Shown here: positions 18,741-26,562 of the stretch, piece by piece | Layout of the letters: every line of letters starts with the position of its first letter | Position numbering within the stretch: the stretch's first letter is position 1 | Assembly: GCA_017303875.1 (NCBI GenBank) | Contig: JAFLBP010000025.1 | Span: 1-64,000 of the forward strand | DNA: 64,000 nt | Source of the DNA: Chitinophagales bacterium | Lineage (GTDB): Bacteria; Bacteroidota; Bacteroidia; Chitinophagales; Saprospiraceae | Direction: 5' to 3' | Translations under genes and position numbers: made by a program | The notes under the pieces: model-generated | What the model was told of the DNA's origin: nothing | What the model saw: the letters and a program-made list of their open reading frames with translations, nothing else | Databases searched by the model: none

Positions 18741-18767
18741 AGGGAACCTAAGCGGTTACGAAAAAGT

Positions 18768-19184
18768 TTAGGATCGCGGCTTTTCGGCTTTCCACAGCGG
18801 ACCGACGGCAAGCAGCAACACGATCAGGTTAAAGAAGACGTTGGAGGCGTTTCCGGAGGCATAGGAGCCGGAGCTGTCGAGTACAAACCATGCGATCAAC
18901 CCGGCCAGCACTGCTTTTCGGGTGCCTTCCGGGGCCAGGTCATACACCCAACGGCGCAGGCCGAGCACCATCACACCCCAGCCCAGCAAAAAGCCGCCGG
19001 TGAGCGCCGAGAGAAAACGTGTGGTCGGGGCGTCGTATTGTTGTGCGCCGTCGAGCGGCCAGCTTAGGAAATCCAGCGTCCAGCGGGCGGGTTCGGAAGT
19101 GGCCAGCATGGTGCCCAGAAAGAAAACGGGACCGAAAGAAGCGATGACAAAAGCGGTAACGAGGAGATAGTTTTTGTGCGACAT
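18768..19184 (-). CDS. Small four-helix membrane protein, unknown function
   Basis: A 138-residue integral membrane protein. Four hydrophobic segments are visible at about residues 6-27, 56-77, 90-107 and 113-128. Start at 19,184 (MSHKNYLLVTAFVIAS): it begins directly with the first membrane segment, and a candidate TACTTTTG box lies at 19,219-19,212 (28 nt upstream). I do not recognise a family. The TetR-type regulator gene upstream lies on the same strand, but the intervening promoter suggests separate transcription. Confidence 0.7.
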   Translation of the reverse strand: MSHKNYLLVTAFVIASFGPVFFLGTMLATSEPARWTLDFLSWPLDGAQQYDAPTTRFLSALTGGFLLGWGVMVLGLRRWVYDLAPEGTRKAVLAGLIAWFVLDSSGSYASGNASNVFFNLIVLLLAVGPLWKAEKPRS

Positions 19185-19265
19185 AGCAGCGTTTTTTTGT
19201 GAAATGCGCTGCAAAAGTATTTTGTGGCTGGAGGGGATTGTAGACGGTGGCGTACAAAGGGGGGC

Positions 19266-19799
19266 TCACCCAAAATTCCCCGCAATCCGCTTCAAATTTT
19301 CAAAGTATTCCTCTAACCAGGCCTGCGTCAAGCGCTCGGCACTGATTTGCAGGAAAAAATTCTCCAGCGCCAACTCAAAAATGGCTTCCAGCTGCGCCGG
19401 GGAAAGCCTGAGGTTTAACTCCCTGACCCACAAATTCACAAAACTGTTGCCCACCAAGACGCCGGATTTCAGCAGCACATCGGCAAAAAGCGGATTACTC
19501 CGATGTACGCGCAGCTCGCGGTTGAAAAGCAAATCAAGCTTGTGCTCCAGCAGGACCTGCACCAGCTCCGGTGTGATGCTGCGCGCCTGCTGCTCTTTTT
19601 CCGCCAACACAATAACCTGCTGAATGTGATACCCCAAAAGCTGTTCGAGGTAATTGTCCAGATCGGCAAAATGATGGTAAAACGAGGACTTGCTGATGCC
19701 AACTTTTTTGGCAACGCGTTCCACTTTTAAAGCGCTAAGGCCCTCCAAAGCCAGGATTTTATATCCCCTTTTTATCCAGTCTTCTTTTTCGACAAGCAT
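19266..19799 (-). CDS. TetR/AcrR family transcriptional regulator
   Basis: A 177-residue DNA-binding regulator. Residues about 5-50 form the TetR helix-turn-helix: GLSALKVERVAKKVGISKSSFYHHFADLD (in part), with the conserved SSFYHHF recognition-helix end. The remaining helices form a ligand-binding and dimerisation domain without recognisable specificity. The nearest genes are a small membrane protein downstream and an AT-rich secreted lipase upstream, both on the same strand. Either could be a target, but no operator could be identified by eye. Confidence 0.88.
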   Translation of the reverse strand: MLVEKEDWIKRGYKILALEGLSALKVERVAKKVGISKSSFYHHFADLDNYLEQLLGYHIQQVIVLAEKEQQARSITPELVQVLLEHKLDLLFNRELRVHRSNPLFADVLLKSGVLVGNSFVNLWVRELNLRLSPAQLEAIFELALENFFLQISAERLTQAWLEEYFENLKRIAGNFG

Positions 19800-19826
19800 G
19801 ATTTAATATTGATCACTCAGGTCATT

Positions 19827-22403
19827 TTATTCAATCATGATTATCCTGGATGTTACACCCCCTGAATGATGAATTGTCAAATGATAAGCGCCATTTAATC
19901 CTGACGGAATTTCAATTTTAGTATTGTATTGGCTTTGAGTCAACCAGTTTTCCAATATCAATTTGCCTCTTAAATCAAATAGTCTTATCTGATAGATTGG
20001 ACTATTAGCATTTATTGAGATTTGCCGGCTGGCTGGATTGGGGAATACTGTTATATTGGATACGTCTTTATTTATAATAGAAATACTTGTCGTCTGTTGG
20101 CTCATAAAAAAGGTAAGCGTATCTACATCAGCGGCGCCGATTCCATTTGTTCCCATAGCCACCAAATGTACTTTACCACTGTATGATTCCGTCAATGGGA
20201 TTTTAAAGGCATGTGTATTAGTATTGATGGTATCAAATATAATCGTATCCAATGCCACAAATTTATACATCAGCATAATTCCATTGACATCCTTAGCACC
20301 TTCAATATTTATTGTTGGTTTGTTTTGTGCAAAAAGTGTGTCTCCTGATGCTACATTGAGTATAATAATTTCAACATTATTGGTATCAGCTGTAATATCT
20401 TCATTCAGCGCCATATCCTGCTTGAGTGGAGGAGGAAGCAAAACAGGAGAAAATCCGTATGCAAATGCGCTACTTTGTGTATCGTCACCGAGTAAGGTTG
20501 GCAGTAAATCCTCCACGATATCTTCGGCTTCTACAATGCCAGTATGGGAATAGGAAGGGGAGATGCCCTGGTAAAAATTCAATGCAGCCCCGCCTAAACC
20601 ACCTTGCTGACTGCTAAGTCTAACAACACCATCGTTTTGTTCACCGATATGCGATTCCAAAAAATAGCAGGCGGAGGCTGCAATACCACGTACGGAGAAG
20701 TCGAAAAAGGCTTCCAGAGCCGCTGTGTAATTGGTAACGTCATCATCGCCTATATAATCACATAGTTCAAAATCAGAAGAAATAGCATGCACCGGAACGT
20801 TTCCGGAGGGTTGTGTATTCAAACTCAGGATTTCAGGGCTATTGACACGCAGGCTGCTCAATGCTCCACTCATGATGTTGAAACTACCACTTGAGTTGTT
20901 GTAAGTACCACCAAATACGAAGTCCGCAATGGCAATGCCCAAACCATCAATTTCACTTTCTAATACAAAATTTGCAATTTCCGATCCGGAATGCGGTGTA
21001 TTGATGGTAATAAGCCGGGAAATATTTTTAGCTTCCGGGTTTTGTTGTAAATAATGCCTGGACAATAATCCGCCCATACTATGCCCGACCAAACTCGCTT
21101 TATTTGTAAGTTTGTTTTGAGCGCGCGCTGTATTAATAATACTTTCCACATAATCACCAACCTCTGGGGAGGATGCTGCGAAAGAGGCATCATTTGCATA
21201 ACTTGGCGCCTCAACTTCGTCAAAATCCCACCCGTTTGAAACCAAAGCATTCATTATGCCGCCCCATACTGAACCGTTACTCGCCAATCCATGAAATAGT
21301 ACAACCGGTACCGGATGCACCTGTAGCACTAAGGTAAAGTCGGGCGACTCGATTGCCGGATCGTGTTTATAATCAAGAAATATGACATTGTCTCTGACAA
21401 AGGTGCGCGGCGCTGTATACTTGATTGTCAGTTTTTCACCACTTGTTCCTGAAACCTCCAACGCACCCGACGTTGCACTGCCTGCATCATCTCTTATGCT
21501 GACAGCGCCCCTATTTACTTCCAGTTTGAAGAGATTTGTGCCATCAGCCGTTATATGGTACTCATATTCGGTTTGCGTTTCCTTGTTTAATTCTTCAATC
21601 AGAGTAGACTCCCCTGTTTCGATGAAGGTGGAGAAAATCTTCATCTTAATTTTTGTAGTAAATTTTCTAATTTCAGACCATTCGGATTTGCATTCACCCT
21701 TCACAGCACGTACCCGCCAATAATAGGTGGTATTGTTTTTTAGGTTGTTGACACTCTTACTAAGGCCACTTACTGTAAATTGTTGTAGCGGATTTTCTTC
21801 TGAAATTTCTCGTAATGTATCAATTTGAAGTTCATACTTTGATGCATTGATTGTTTGTTCCCAGAAAAAAGTTACATTGTTTTCTTCGTGTTCTTTTTCA
21901 TCATCGGGCGAAATGAGTACGGGCTTACTTAAATTGCATTGTTTAAAGTAAATGCGTATTTGCATCGTTGAGAACGGCGGAAGAGTTGTTGGAGCCGTTA
22001 CAATCAGACTTCCGTTGATGTTTGTCGGTGGGGTAAAATATAGAAGGTCATTGTTGCATTCAAATGTTGTAATGCACTGCGTACCATTACTGCTGTTATT
22101 AATATTTAACGAACGGCAGACTGTCAGAAATACAAGACTTTCAACGGAATCAATATCAATCGTATCCGTATGGGTTTGCCCTGGTAATATATCAGCCAGA
22201 TTAATAATCGTTCCATCCGTATTGCGCTTTGCTAACAAAGCACTGTTCAGAACTGGTGCTCCGGGTGGCTGATTAGTGGCCGACCAGTTGGTAAAATCCG
22301 GCAGCCATTCCCCGCATGGGTTTTGGGATATTCCGGAAATAGAACTCGCTAAAAAGATGATAAATGGTACAAAAAAAATGCTCAATGAAGATTGCTTCTG
22401 CAT
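19827..22403 (-). CDS. Secreted lipase/esterase with fibronectin-like domain and T9SS sorting domain
   Basis: An 858-residue secreted protein. The start at 22,403 (MQKQSSLSIFFVPFIIFLASS) gives a signal peptide; the frame extends upstream to 22,529 without one. A fibronectin-type III-like segment (about residues 170-250) holds FFWEQTINASKYELQI and TTYYWRVRAVKGECKSEW. An alpha/beta-hydrolase domain follows, with the nucleophile motif GHSMGG near residue 440 preceded by VVLFHGLASNGSVWGG. The C-terminus (VFPNPASRQISI, LFDLRGKLIL, GAYHLTIHHSGG) is a Por-type T9SS signal. By eye the gene is clearly richer in A+T than its neighbours, which suggests acquisition. The substrate is unknown. Confidence 0.85.
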   Translation of the reverse strand: MQKQSSLSIFFVPFIIFLASSISGISQNPCGEWLPDFTNWSATNQPPGAPVLNSALLAKRNTDGTIINLADILPGQTHTDTIDIDSVESLVFLTVCRSLNINNSSNGTQCITTFECNNDLLYFTPPTNINGSLIVTAPTTLPPFSTMQIRIYFKQCNLSKPVLISPDDEKEHEENNVTFFWEQTINASKYELQIDTLREISEENPLQQFTVSGLSKSVNNLKNNTTYYWRVRAVKGECKSEWSEIRKFTTKIKMKIFSTFIETGESTLIEELNKETQTEYEYHITADGTNLFKLEVNRGAVSIRDDAGSATSGALEVSGTSGEKLTIKYTAPRTFVRDNVIFLDYKHDPAIESPDFTLVLQVHPVPVVLFHGLASNGSVWGGIMNALVSNGWDFDEVEAPSYANDASFAASSPEVGDYVESIINTARAQNKLTNKASLVGHSMGGLLSRHYLQQNPEAKNISRLITINTPHSGSEIANFVLESEIDGLGIAIADFVFGGTYNNSSGSFNIMSGALSSLRVNSPEILSLNTQPSGNVPVHAISSDFELCDYIGDDDVTNYTAALEAFFDFSVRGIAASACYFLESHIGEQNDGVVRLSSQQGGLGGAALNFYQGISPSYSHTGIVEAEDIVEDLLPTLLGDDTQSSAFAYGFSPVLLPPPLKQDMALNEDITADTNNVEIIILNVASGDTLFAQNKPTINIEGAKDVNGIMLMYKFVALDTIIFDTINTNTHAFKIPLTESYSGKVHLVAMGTNGIGAADVDTLTFFMSQQTTSISIINKDVSNITVFPNPASRQISINANSPIYQIRLFDLRGKLILENWLTQSQYNTKIEIPSGLNGAYHLTIHHSGGVTSRIIMIE

Positions 22404-22526
22404 GACAGTTTCAGTTTGGTTTGAAAAAAACGTACATTCTATCCTCTTGTTGATCGAGATAATCGGCATTATTTCCACATAGCAGGCTTTTAGAACGCAC
22501 GCAAAATGACGTAATTCAAAAGTCCT

Positions 22527-22534
22527 CAAAGGTA
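22527..22534 (-). promoter_or_regulatory. Candidate -7 box for the T9SS lipase
   Basis: TACCTTTG on the minus strand lies 124 nt upstream of the lipase start. It sits in the short gap after the end of the sulfur gene train. Confidence 0.5.
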
Positions 22535-22574
22535 ATAACTATTTTAACCTTAGGTGCCTCTCTTTTAAATTTCC

Positions 22575-24083
22575 TCAAAACAACAATACCTTCAAGCTCC
22601 ACAACATAATCATTACACCCACCAGTACCGACATCGTTTTTACCGGCAAGCGACCGGCCAAACGCGCCCCAATGGGCGCACCCAATACCCCGCCAATCAC
22701 CAAACCCGCAATCACAAGCCAGTGCGATAAACCAATGACGCTGAAAAACGTGAGCGCCGCTGCAAGGGTGACGAAAAACTCGGTCAGGCTCACCGAACCG
22801 ATCACGTATTGCGGTGTTTTGCCCTTCGACAACAAGGTACTGGTCACCAATGGCCCCCAGCCGCCGCCGCCAAAGGAATCCAGAAAACCGCCGGCCACAG
22901 CCAGCCAACCCACGTTGCGCACTTTGCTGCGTTGCCGGGCTTTCCACAAGGCCCGATACAATATCCGCAAGCCCAGCAGCATGGCGTACACCGCAATCAC
23001 GGGTTTTACCCAACCTGCATATCGCGTGCCCAGAAAACTGAGCAGCGCAGCGCCGGCAATAGCGCCCAATACGCCGGGCAGCAGCATGGCTTTTACCAAT
23101 CGCCGGTTCACATTACCAAAACGATAATGCGAAAACCCGCTGGCGCCCGCCGCAAATACCTCGGCCGTGTGTATGCTCGAACTGATGGCCGCCAGCGGTA
23201 CGCCCGTGCCCATGAGGAAAATCTGGGTGGTCAGGCCATAGCCCATACCGAGCAGACTATCAACCAATTGCGCACCAAAACCCACGGCGATGTATTGCCA
23301 GAATTGCGGGTCAATGCGACTGATTTCTTCCGCCCAGGTGTGCGGCGGAATGTAAAACCCGATGACATTCCCGATCAACAAAAGCGCAAAGGCTGCCATC
23401 GAAAAAGTCGCCAGCCGACGCCACTTGCGGTCGCCGATCCGATCGAGATTTTGGTGGGGCACCACACTGGTGAGGGTCTGTTCCCCGGCGGCAATGGAGG
23501 CGGTTAGTGCGTCCAGTGTTCGGATTTTATGCGCAAAATCGCCTTGAAGCTGCGCGCGGATCTGCGGCATTTGTTGCAGCAGGTCGTGCAACTGATCGGG
23601 CAGGGCTTCCTGCAAATTTTCTTTGAGGCGCTTGGCAATGGTGGGCGATTTGCCATTGGTGGAAATAGCAATTTTTAAATCGCCTTTTTGCACAATGGAA
23701 CCTAAGTAAAAATCGCATTCCTCGGGCGTGTCGGCTACATTGACGAGCAGGTTGCGGGCATGCGCGAGGGTACGTATTTCGTGGTGCAGGGCCGGGTTGT
23801 CGGTCGCGCAAAGCACCAGTTGCGCCGTTTCCAGATCAGTCGCTTCAAAGGGCCGTTCGTGCAGCACCACGCTGGCATGCCGGGCCGCCAGTTCCCTGAT
23901 TTCTGCCCTGATTTCTCGTCCAACCAGGGTCACGCGGGCTTCCGGACTGTTTCTGAGAATAGCCGATAATTTCTCCAAACCCACATTGCCGCCACCCACC
24001 ACTAAGGTGTGCAGGTGCTCCAGTTTCAGGAAAACCGGAAATAAAGGATTTTGGTTTTTTGAAACAAAATTGTACTCAGACAT
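22575..24083 (-). CDS. Siroheme-synthase N-domain fused to a TauE/SafE (TSUP) transporter
   Basis: A 502-residue two-part protein. Residues about 10-210 resemble the CysG/Met8 module that oxidises precorrin-2 and inserts iron to make siroheme: the NAD motif VVGGGNVGLEKLSAIL, CATDNPALHHEI, the NVADTPEECDFYLGSIVQKGDL active-site region, and AISTNGKSPTIAKRLKENL. Residues about 225-502 form a TSUP transporter with around eight hydrophobic segments, including AAISSSIHTAEVF and the second half-repeat GGFLDSFGGGGWGPLV. The fusion couples cofactor supply for sulfite reductase to sulfite or sulfate transport, the latter inferred from family and context. It is the last gene of the sulfur train, 10 nt after cysI. 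Confidence 0.93.
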   Translation of the reverse strand: MSEYNFVSKNQNPLFPVFLKLEHLHTLVVGGGNVGLEKLSAILRNSPEARVTLVGREIRAEIRELAARHASVVLHERPFEATDLETAQLVLCATDNPALHHEIRTLAHARNLLVNVADTPEECDFYLGSIVQKGDLKIAISTNGKSPTIAKRLKENLQEALPDQLHDLLQQMPQIRAQLQGDFAHKIRTLDALTASIAAGEQTLTSVVPHQNLDRIGDRKWRRLATFSMAAFALLLIGNVIGFYIPPHTWAEEISRIDPQFWQYIAVGFGAQLVDSLLGMGYGLTTQIFLMGTGVPLAAISSSIHTAEVFAAGASGFSHYRFGNVNRRLVKAMLLPGVLGAIAGAALLSFLGTRYAGWVKPVIAVYAMLLGLRILYRALWKARQRSKVRNVGWLAVAGGFLDSFGGGGWGPLVTSTLLSKGKTPQYVIGSVSLTEFFVTLAAALTFFSVIGLSHWLVIAGLVIGGVLGAPIGARLAGRLPVKTMSVLVGVMIMLWSLKVLLF

Positions 24084-24093
24084 CGTTTGCTTT

Positions 24094-25782
24094 TCAATGG
24101 TTTAAAATACCCTTCCGAAGTACAAAATCTCCAAATGTCTCTCCTTTTTGCCGGTTTCGGGCATAATCCTCAAAGATAGGCGCCAGCTCGCGAATAATCG
24201 CAGCCTCATCGAGCATTTCGCGGTAGAGTTGATTGAGCCGTTCGCCATTATGCGCCGCGCCGAGGTAAAGGTTATAGTAGCCCGGCGATTTACCCACCAA
24301 CCCAATTTCACCTAAATAAGGCCGTGCGCAGCCGTTCGGGCAGCCGGTCATGCGGATGTTGATGGCGGCATTTTCCAATCCATAGCCGCGCAGCAGGGTT
24401 TCTAATTTGTCAATCAGCGAAGGCAGGTAGCGCTCGGCTTCGGCGAAGGCCTGGGAGCAGGTGTTGAGGGCAACGCAGGCCAGCGAATTTTGCCGAAGGC
24501 CGGTTAATTTGAACGTATGCTCCAGGATGCCGAATTTCTCCAGCAGCGCCTCAATGGCTAATCGTTTGGAGGCGGCAATGTTGCCAATGATGAGATTTTG
24601 GTTGCCAGTCAGGCGAAAATCGCCGTCGTGAATGCTCGCCACCGCGCGCAGGGCCGTGCGCAGGGGCAGTTCCGGGGTATCCACAATGCGGCCGCCTTCC
24701 ACGAAAAGGGTGAAATGAAAACGCCCGTCGGCCGTGGGTGTCCAGCCGTACTGATCGGAAGAATGGGCAAACTGGTAGGGCAGGGGAGCGGCAAAGCGAA
24801 TGCCGGCACGGCGTTCCACTTCCGCCTTGAAGGCCTCCAGGCCCATGCGGTCTATGGTATATTTCAGCCGGCTCAGCTTGCGGTTTTCGCGGTTGCCGTT
24901 GTCGCGCTGGGTAGTGATGATGGCTTCGCAAACGTTTTGCACCTGTTCGGTGGGCACAAAACCCAGTATGTCGGCTAAGCGCGGGTAAGTTTCGGGCATG
25001 CCGAAAGTCATGCCCAGTCCGCCGCCGGCAGCCACGTTGAAGCCTTTGAGGACGCCGTTTTCTTCAATGGCGATCAGGCCAATGTCGTTGGCAAAAATAT
25101 CGGTGTCGTTATAGGGCGGAACGGCCAGCGCGATCTTGAATTTGCGGGGCAAATAGGTTTTCCCGTAAATGGGTTCCTCGTCTTTTCCGTCTTTTTTATG
25201 TCGGGAAAAGGGCTGCGATTCGTCCACGGCCTCACCGTCGAGCCAGATGTCGTAATACGCCGTTGTTTTCGGGGTAAAAGCGTCGCTGAGTTGGCGACTC
25301 AAGGCCCAAACGGCCTCATGCACGCTGCTTTGCTCCGGGTTGGGCGTACACATGACATTGCGGTTCACGTCGCCGCAACCGGCAATGCTGTCGAGAAATA
25401 CTTCATTAAATCCCCGAATGGTGGCTTTGAGGTGTCGCTTGCGGACACCGTGCAGCTGAAAAGCCTGACGCGTGGTGAGTTTGATCGTACCGTTGCCGTA
25501 TTTGTCGGCCAGTTCATCCATACGCAGCCATTGCGCCGGAGTGGCCACGCCGCCCGGCACGCGGATACGAATCATCAGCGAGTACAGCGGCTCTAATTTT
25601 TGCGCCTTGCGCTCGGCGTCAATATCGCGGTCGGTTTGCTGGTACGCGCCGTGGAATTTGATCAGTTGCGTATCCTGTGGGTACAGGGCGCCGGTGATCT
25701 GGTTGTCTAAGCTCTGCTCCAGCGTGCCGCGCAGGTAATCGCTGTTGATTTTAATGTGTTCGACTTCGGACAGGTTTTGCAT
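24094..25782 (-). CDS. cysI: Assimilatory sulfite reductase, hemoprotein subunit
   Basis: A 562-residue siroheme/4Fe-4S enzyme reducing sulfite to sulfide. The substrate-binding arginine and lysine region is recognisable in RQAFQLHGVRKRHLKATI and GCGDVNRNVMCTPNP. The cluster ligands are present as CVALNTC (C-x5-C) in the LACVALNTCSQAFAEAER run, and as CPNGC (C-x3-C) about 40 residues later in MTGCPNGCARPYLGEIG. Length and motif order match CysI rather than nitrite reductase, supported by cysJ in the same gene train. The stop is 10 nt before the siroheme/TauE fusion gene, and a DUF2490 gene precedes it by 32 nt. Confidence 0.95.
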   Translation of the reverse strand: MQNLSEVEHIKINSDYLRGTLEQSLDNQITGALYPQDTQLIKFHGAYQQTDRDIDAERKAQKLEPLYSLMIRIRVPGGVATPAQWLRMDELADKYGNGTIKLTTRQAFQLHGVRKRHLKATIRGFNEVFLDSIAGCGDVNRNVMCTPNPEQSSVHEAVWALSRQLSDAFTPKTTAYYDIWLDGEAVDESQPFSRHKKDGKDEEPIYGKTYLPRKFKIALAVPPYNDTDIFANDIGLIAIEENGVLKGFNVAAGGGLGMTFGMPETYPRLADILGFVPTEQVQNVCEAIITTQRDNGNRENRKLSRLKYTIDRMGLEAFKAEVERRAGIRFAAPLPYQFAHSSDQYGWTPTADGRFHFTLFVEGGRIVDTPELPLRTALRAVASIHDGDFRLTGNQNLIIGNIAASKRLAIEALLEKFGILEHTFKLTGLRQNSLACVALNTCSQAFAEAERYLPSLIDKLETLLRGYGLENAAINIRMTGCPNGCARPYLGEIGLVGKSPGYYNLYLGAAHNGERLNQLYREMLDEAAIIRELAPIFEDYARNRQKGETFGDFVLRKGILNH

Positions 25783-25814
25783 ATTCAGGATAAGTCAGCT
25801 TTTGCCGGGACTGA

Positions 25815-26561
25815 TTAATGTTTGAAAAAATCAAAGTTGTGGAAGTAAAAGCAACGGATTGAATGCTGGTTGCGGAAAATATTCCCGGCAGCGCCCTGTT
25901 GATAGAGGTTCATGTAGCCGAGGTGTACTTGCGCGTGTTTGGAGGCTTGGTACACCATTCCCACGAACAGGCGGTTTTGGTCGAAATGGTTGTACACAAT
26001 GTTTTTTCCAAAATTGACAAATATTTCATCGTTTAGCAGCACATGGAATCCGCCTTTTTCAAACCGTTTTTTCGTAATCGGAATAAAAAAAGCGAAATTA
26101 TACCGGATGCGCCAGTTGAAATTATACCCGTCTGCAAGCTCGTCATCATTCAATACCTTTCTGCGAAAGCGTTCTTCCAGGCGAATCCATTGCATAAGCC
26201 GGGTTCGCGGACTTCTAATGAACCACTGCACCTGTTGCCAGGGCCGATGTTCCGGTATCGAGACATTGGCATGGCCGGGCGCCGGATAGGTATGTACGTA
26301 GGCATAACTGGCAGTCAGGCGTACGTCATCATTAATGTAGAACATGGGCCCGACGCGAATGATGCCCTGCGAGGGTTCGCCCACAAAGTTATCTTTTAGG
26401 CGGAAGTGTGCATCGGCCCAAATACCCCAGTGCTGGCTGAGGCGTGTTTGGGTAAACACGCCCAGCCAAAGCTGTTCTTCGGTATTGATAGTCTTTTGGG
26501 CAAACGCAAAGTTGCTCAGGCCAGCCTGTAACAGCAACATCAGCAACAGCAGTTTTTTCAT
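25815..26561 (-). CDS. DUF2490 family outer-membrane protein
   Basis: A 248-residue exported protein. Start at 26,561 (MKKLLLLMLLLQAGLSNFAFAQ) gives a signal peptide; an ATG at 26,573 in the same frame would overlap the end of the TonB receptor. The mature part begins TINTEEQLWLGVFTQTRLSQHWGIWADAHFRL, the DUF2490 pattern, and consists of alternating strands typical of a small beta-barrel. Function is unknown. It sits within the sulfur-assimilation train directly after a TonB receptor and before cysI, so a role in outer-membrane handling of a sulfur compound is possible but only inferred. Confidence 0.8.
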   Translation of the reverse strand: MKKLLLLMLLLQAGLSNFAFAQKTINTEEQLWLGVFTQTRLSQHWGIWADAHFRLKDNFVGEPSQGIIRVGPMFYINDDVRLTASYAYVHTYPAPGHANVSIPEHRPWQQVQWFIRSPRTRLMQWIRLEERFRRKVLNDDELADGYNFNWRIRYNFAFFIPITKKRFEKGGFHVLLNDEIFVNFGKNIVYNHFDQNRLFVGMVYQASKHAQVHLGYMNLYQQGAAGNIFRNQHSIRCFYFHNFDFFKH

Positions 26562-26562
26562 A

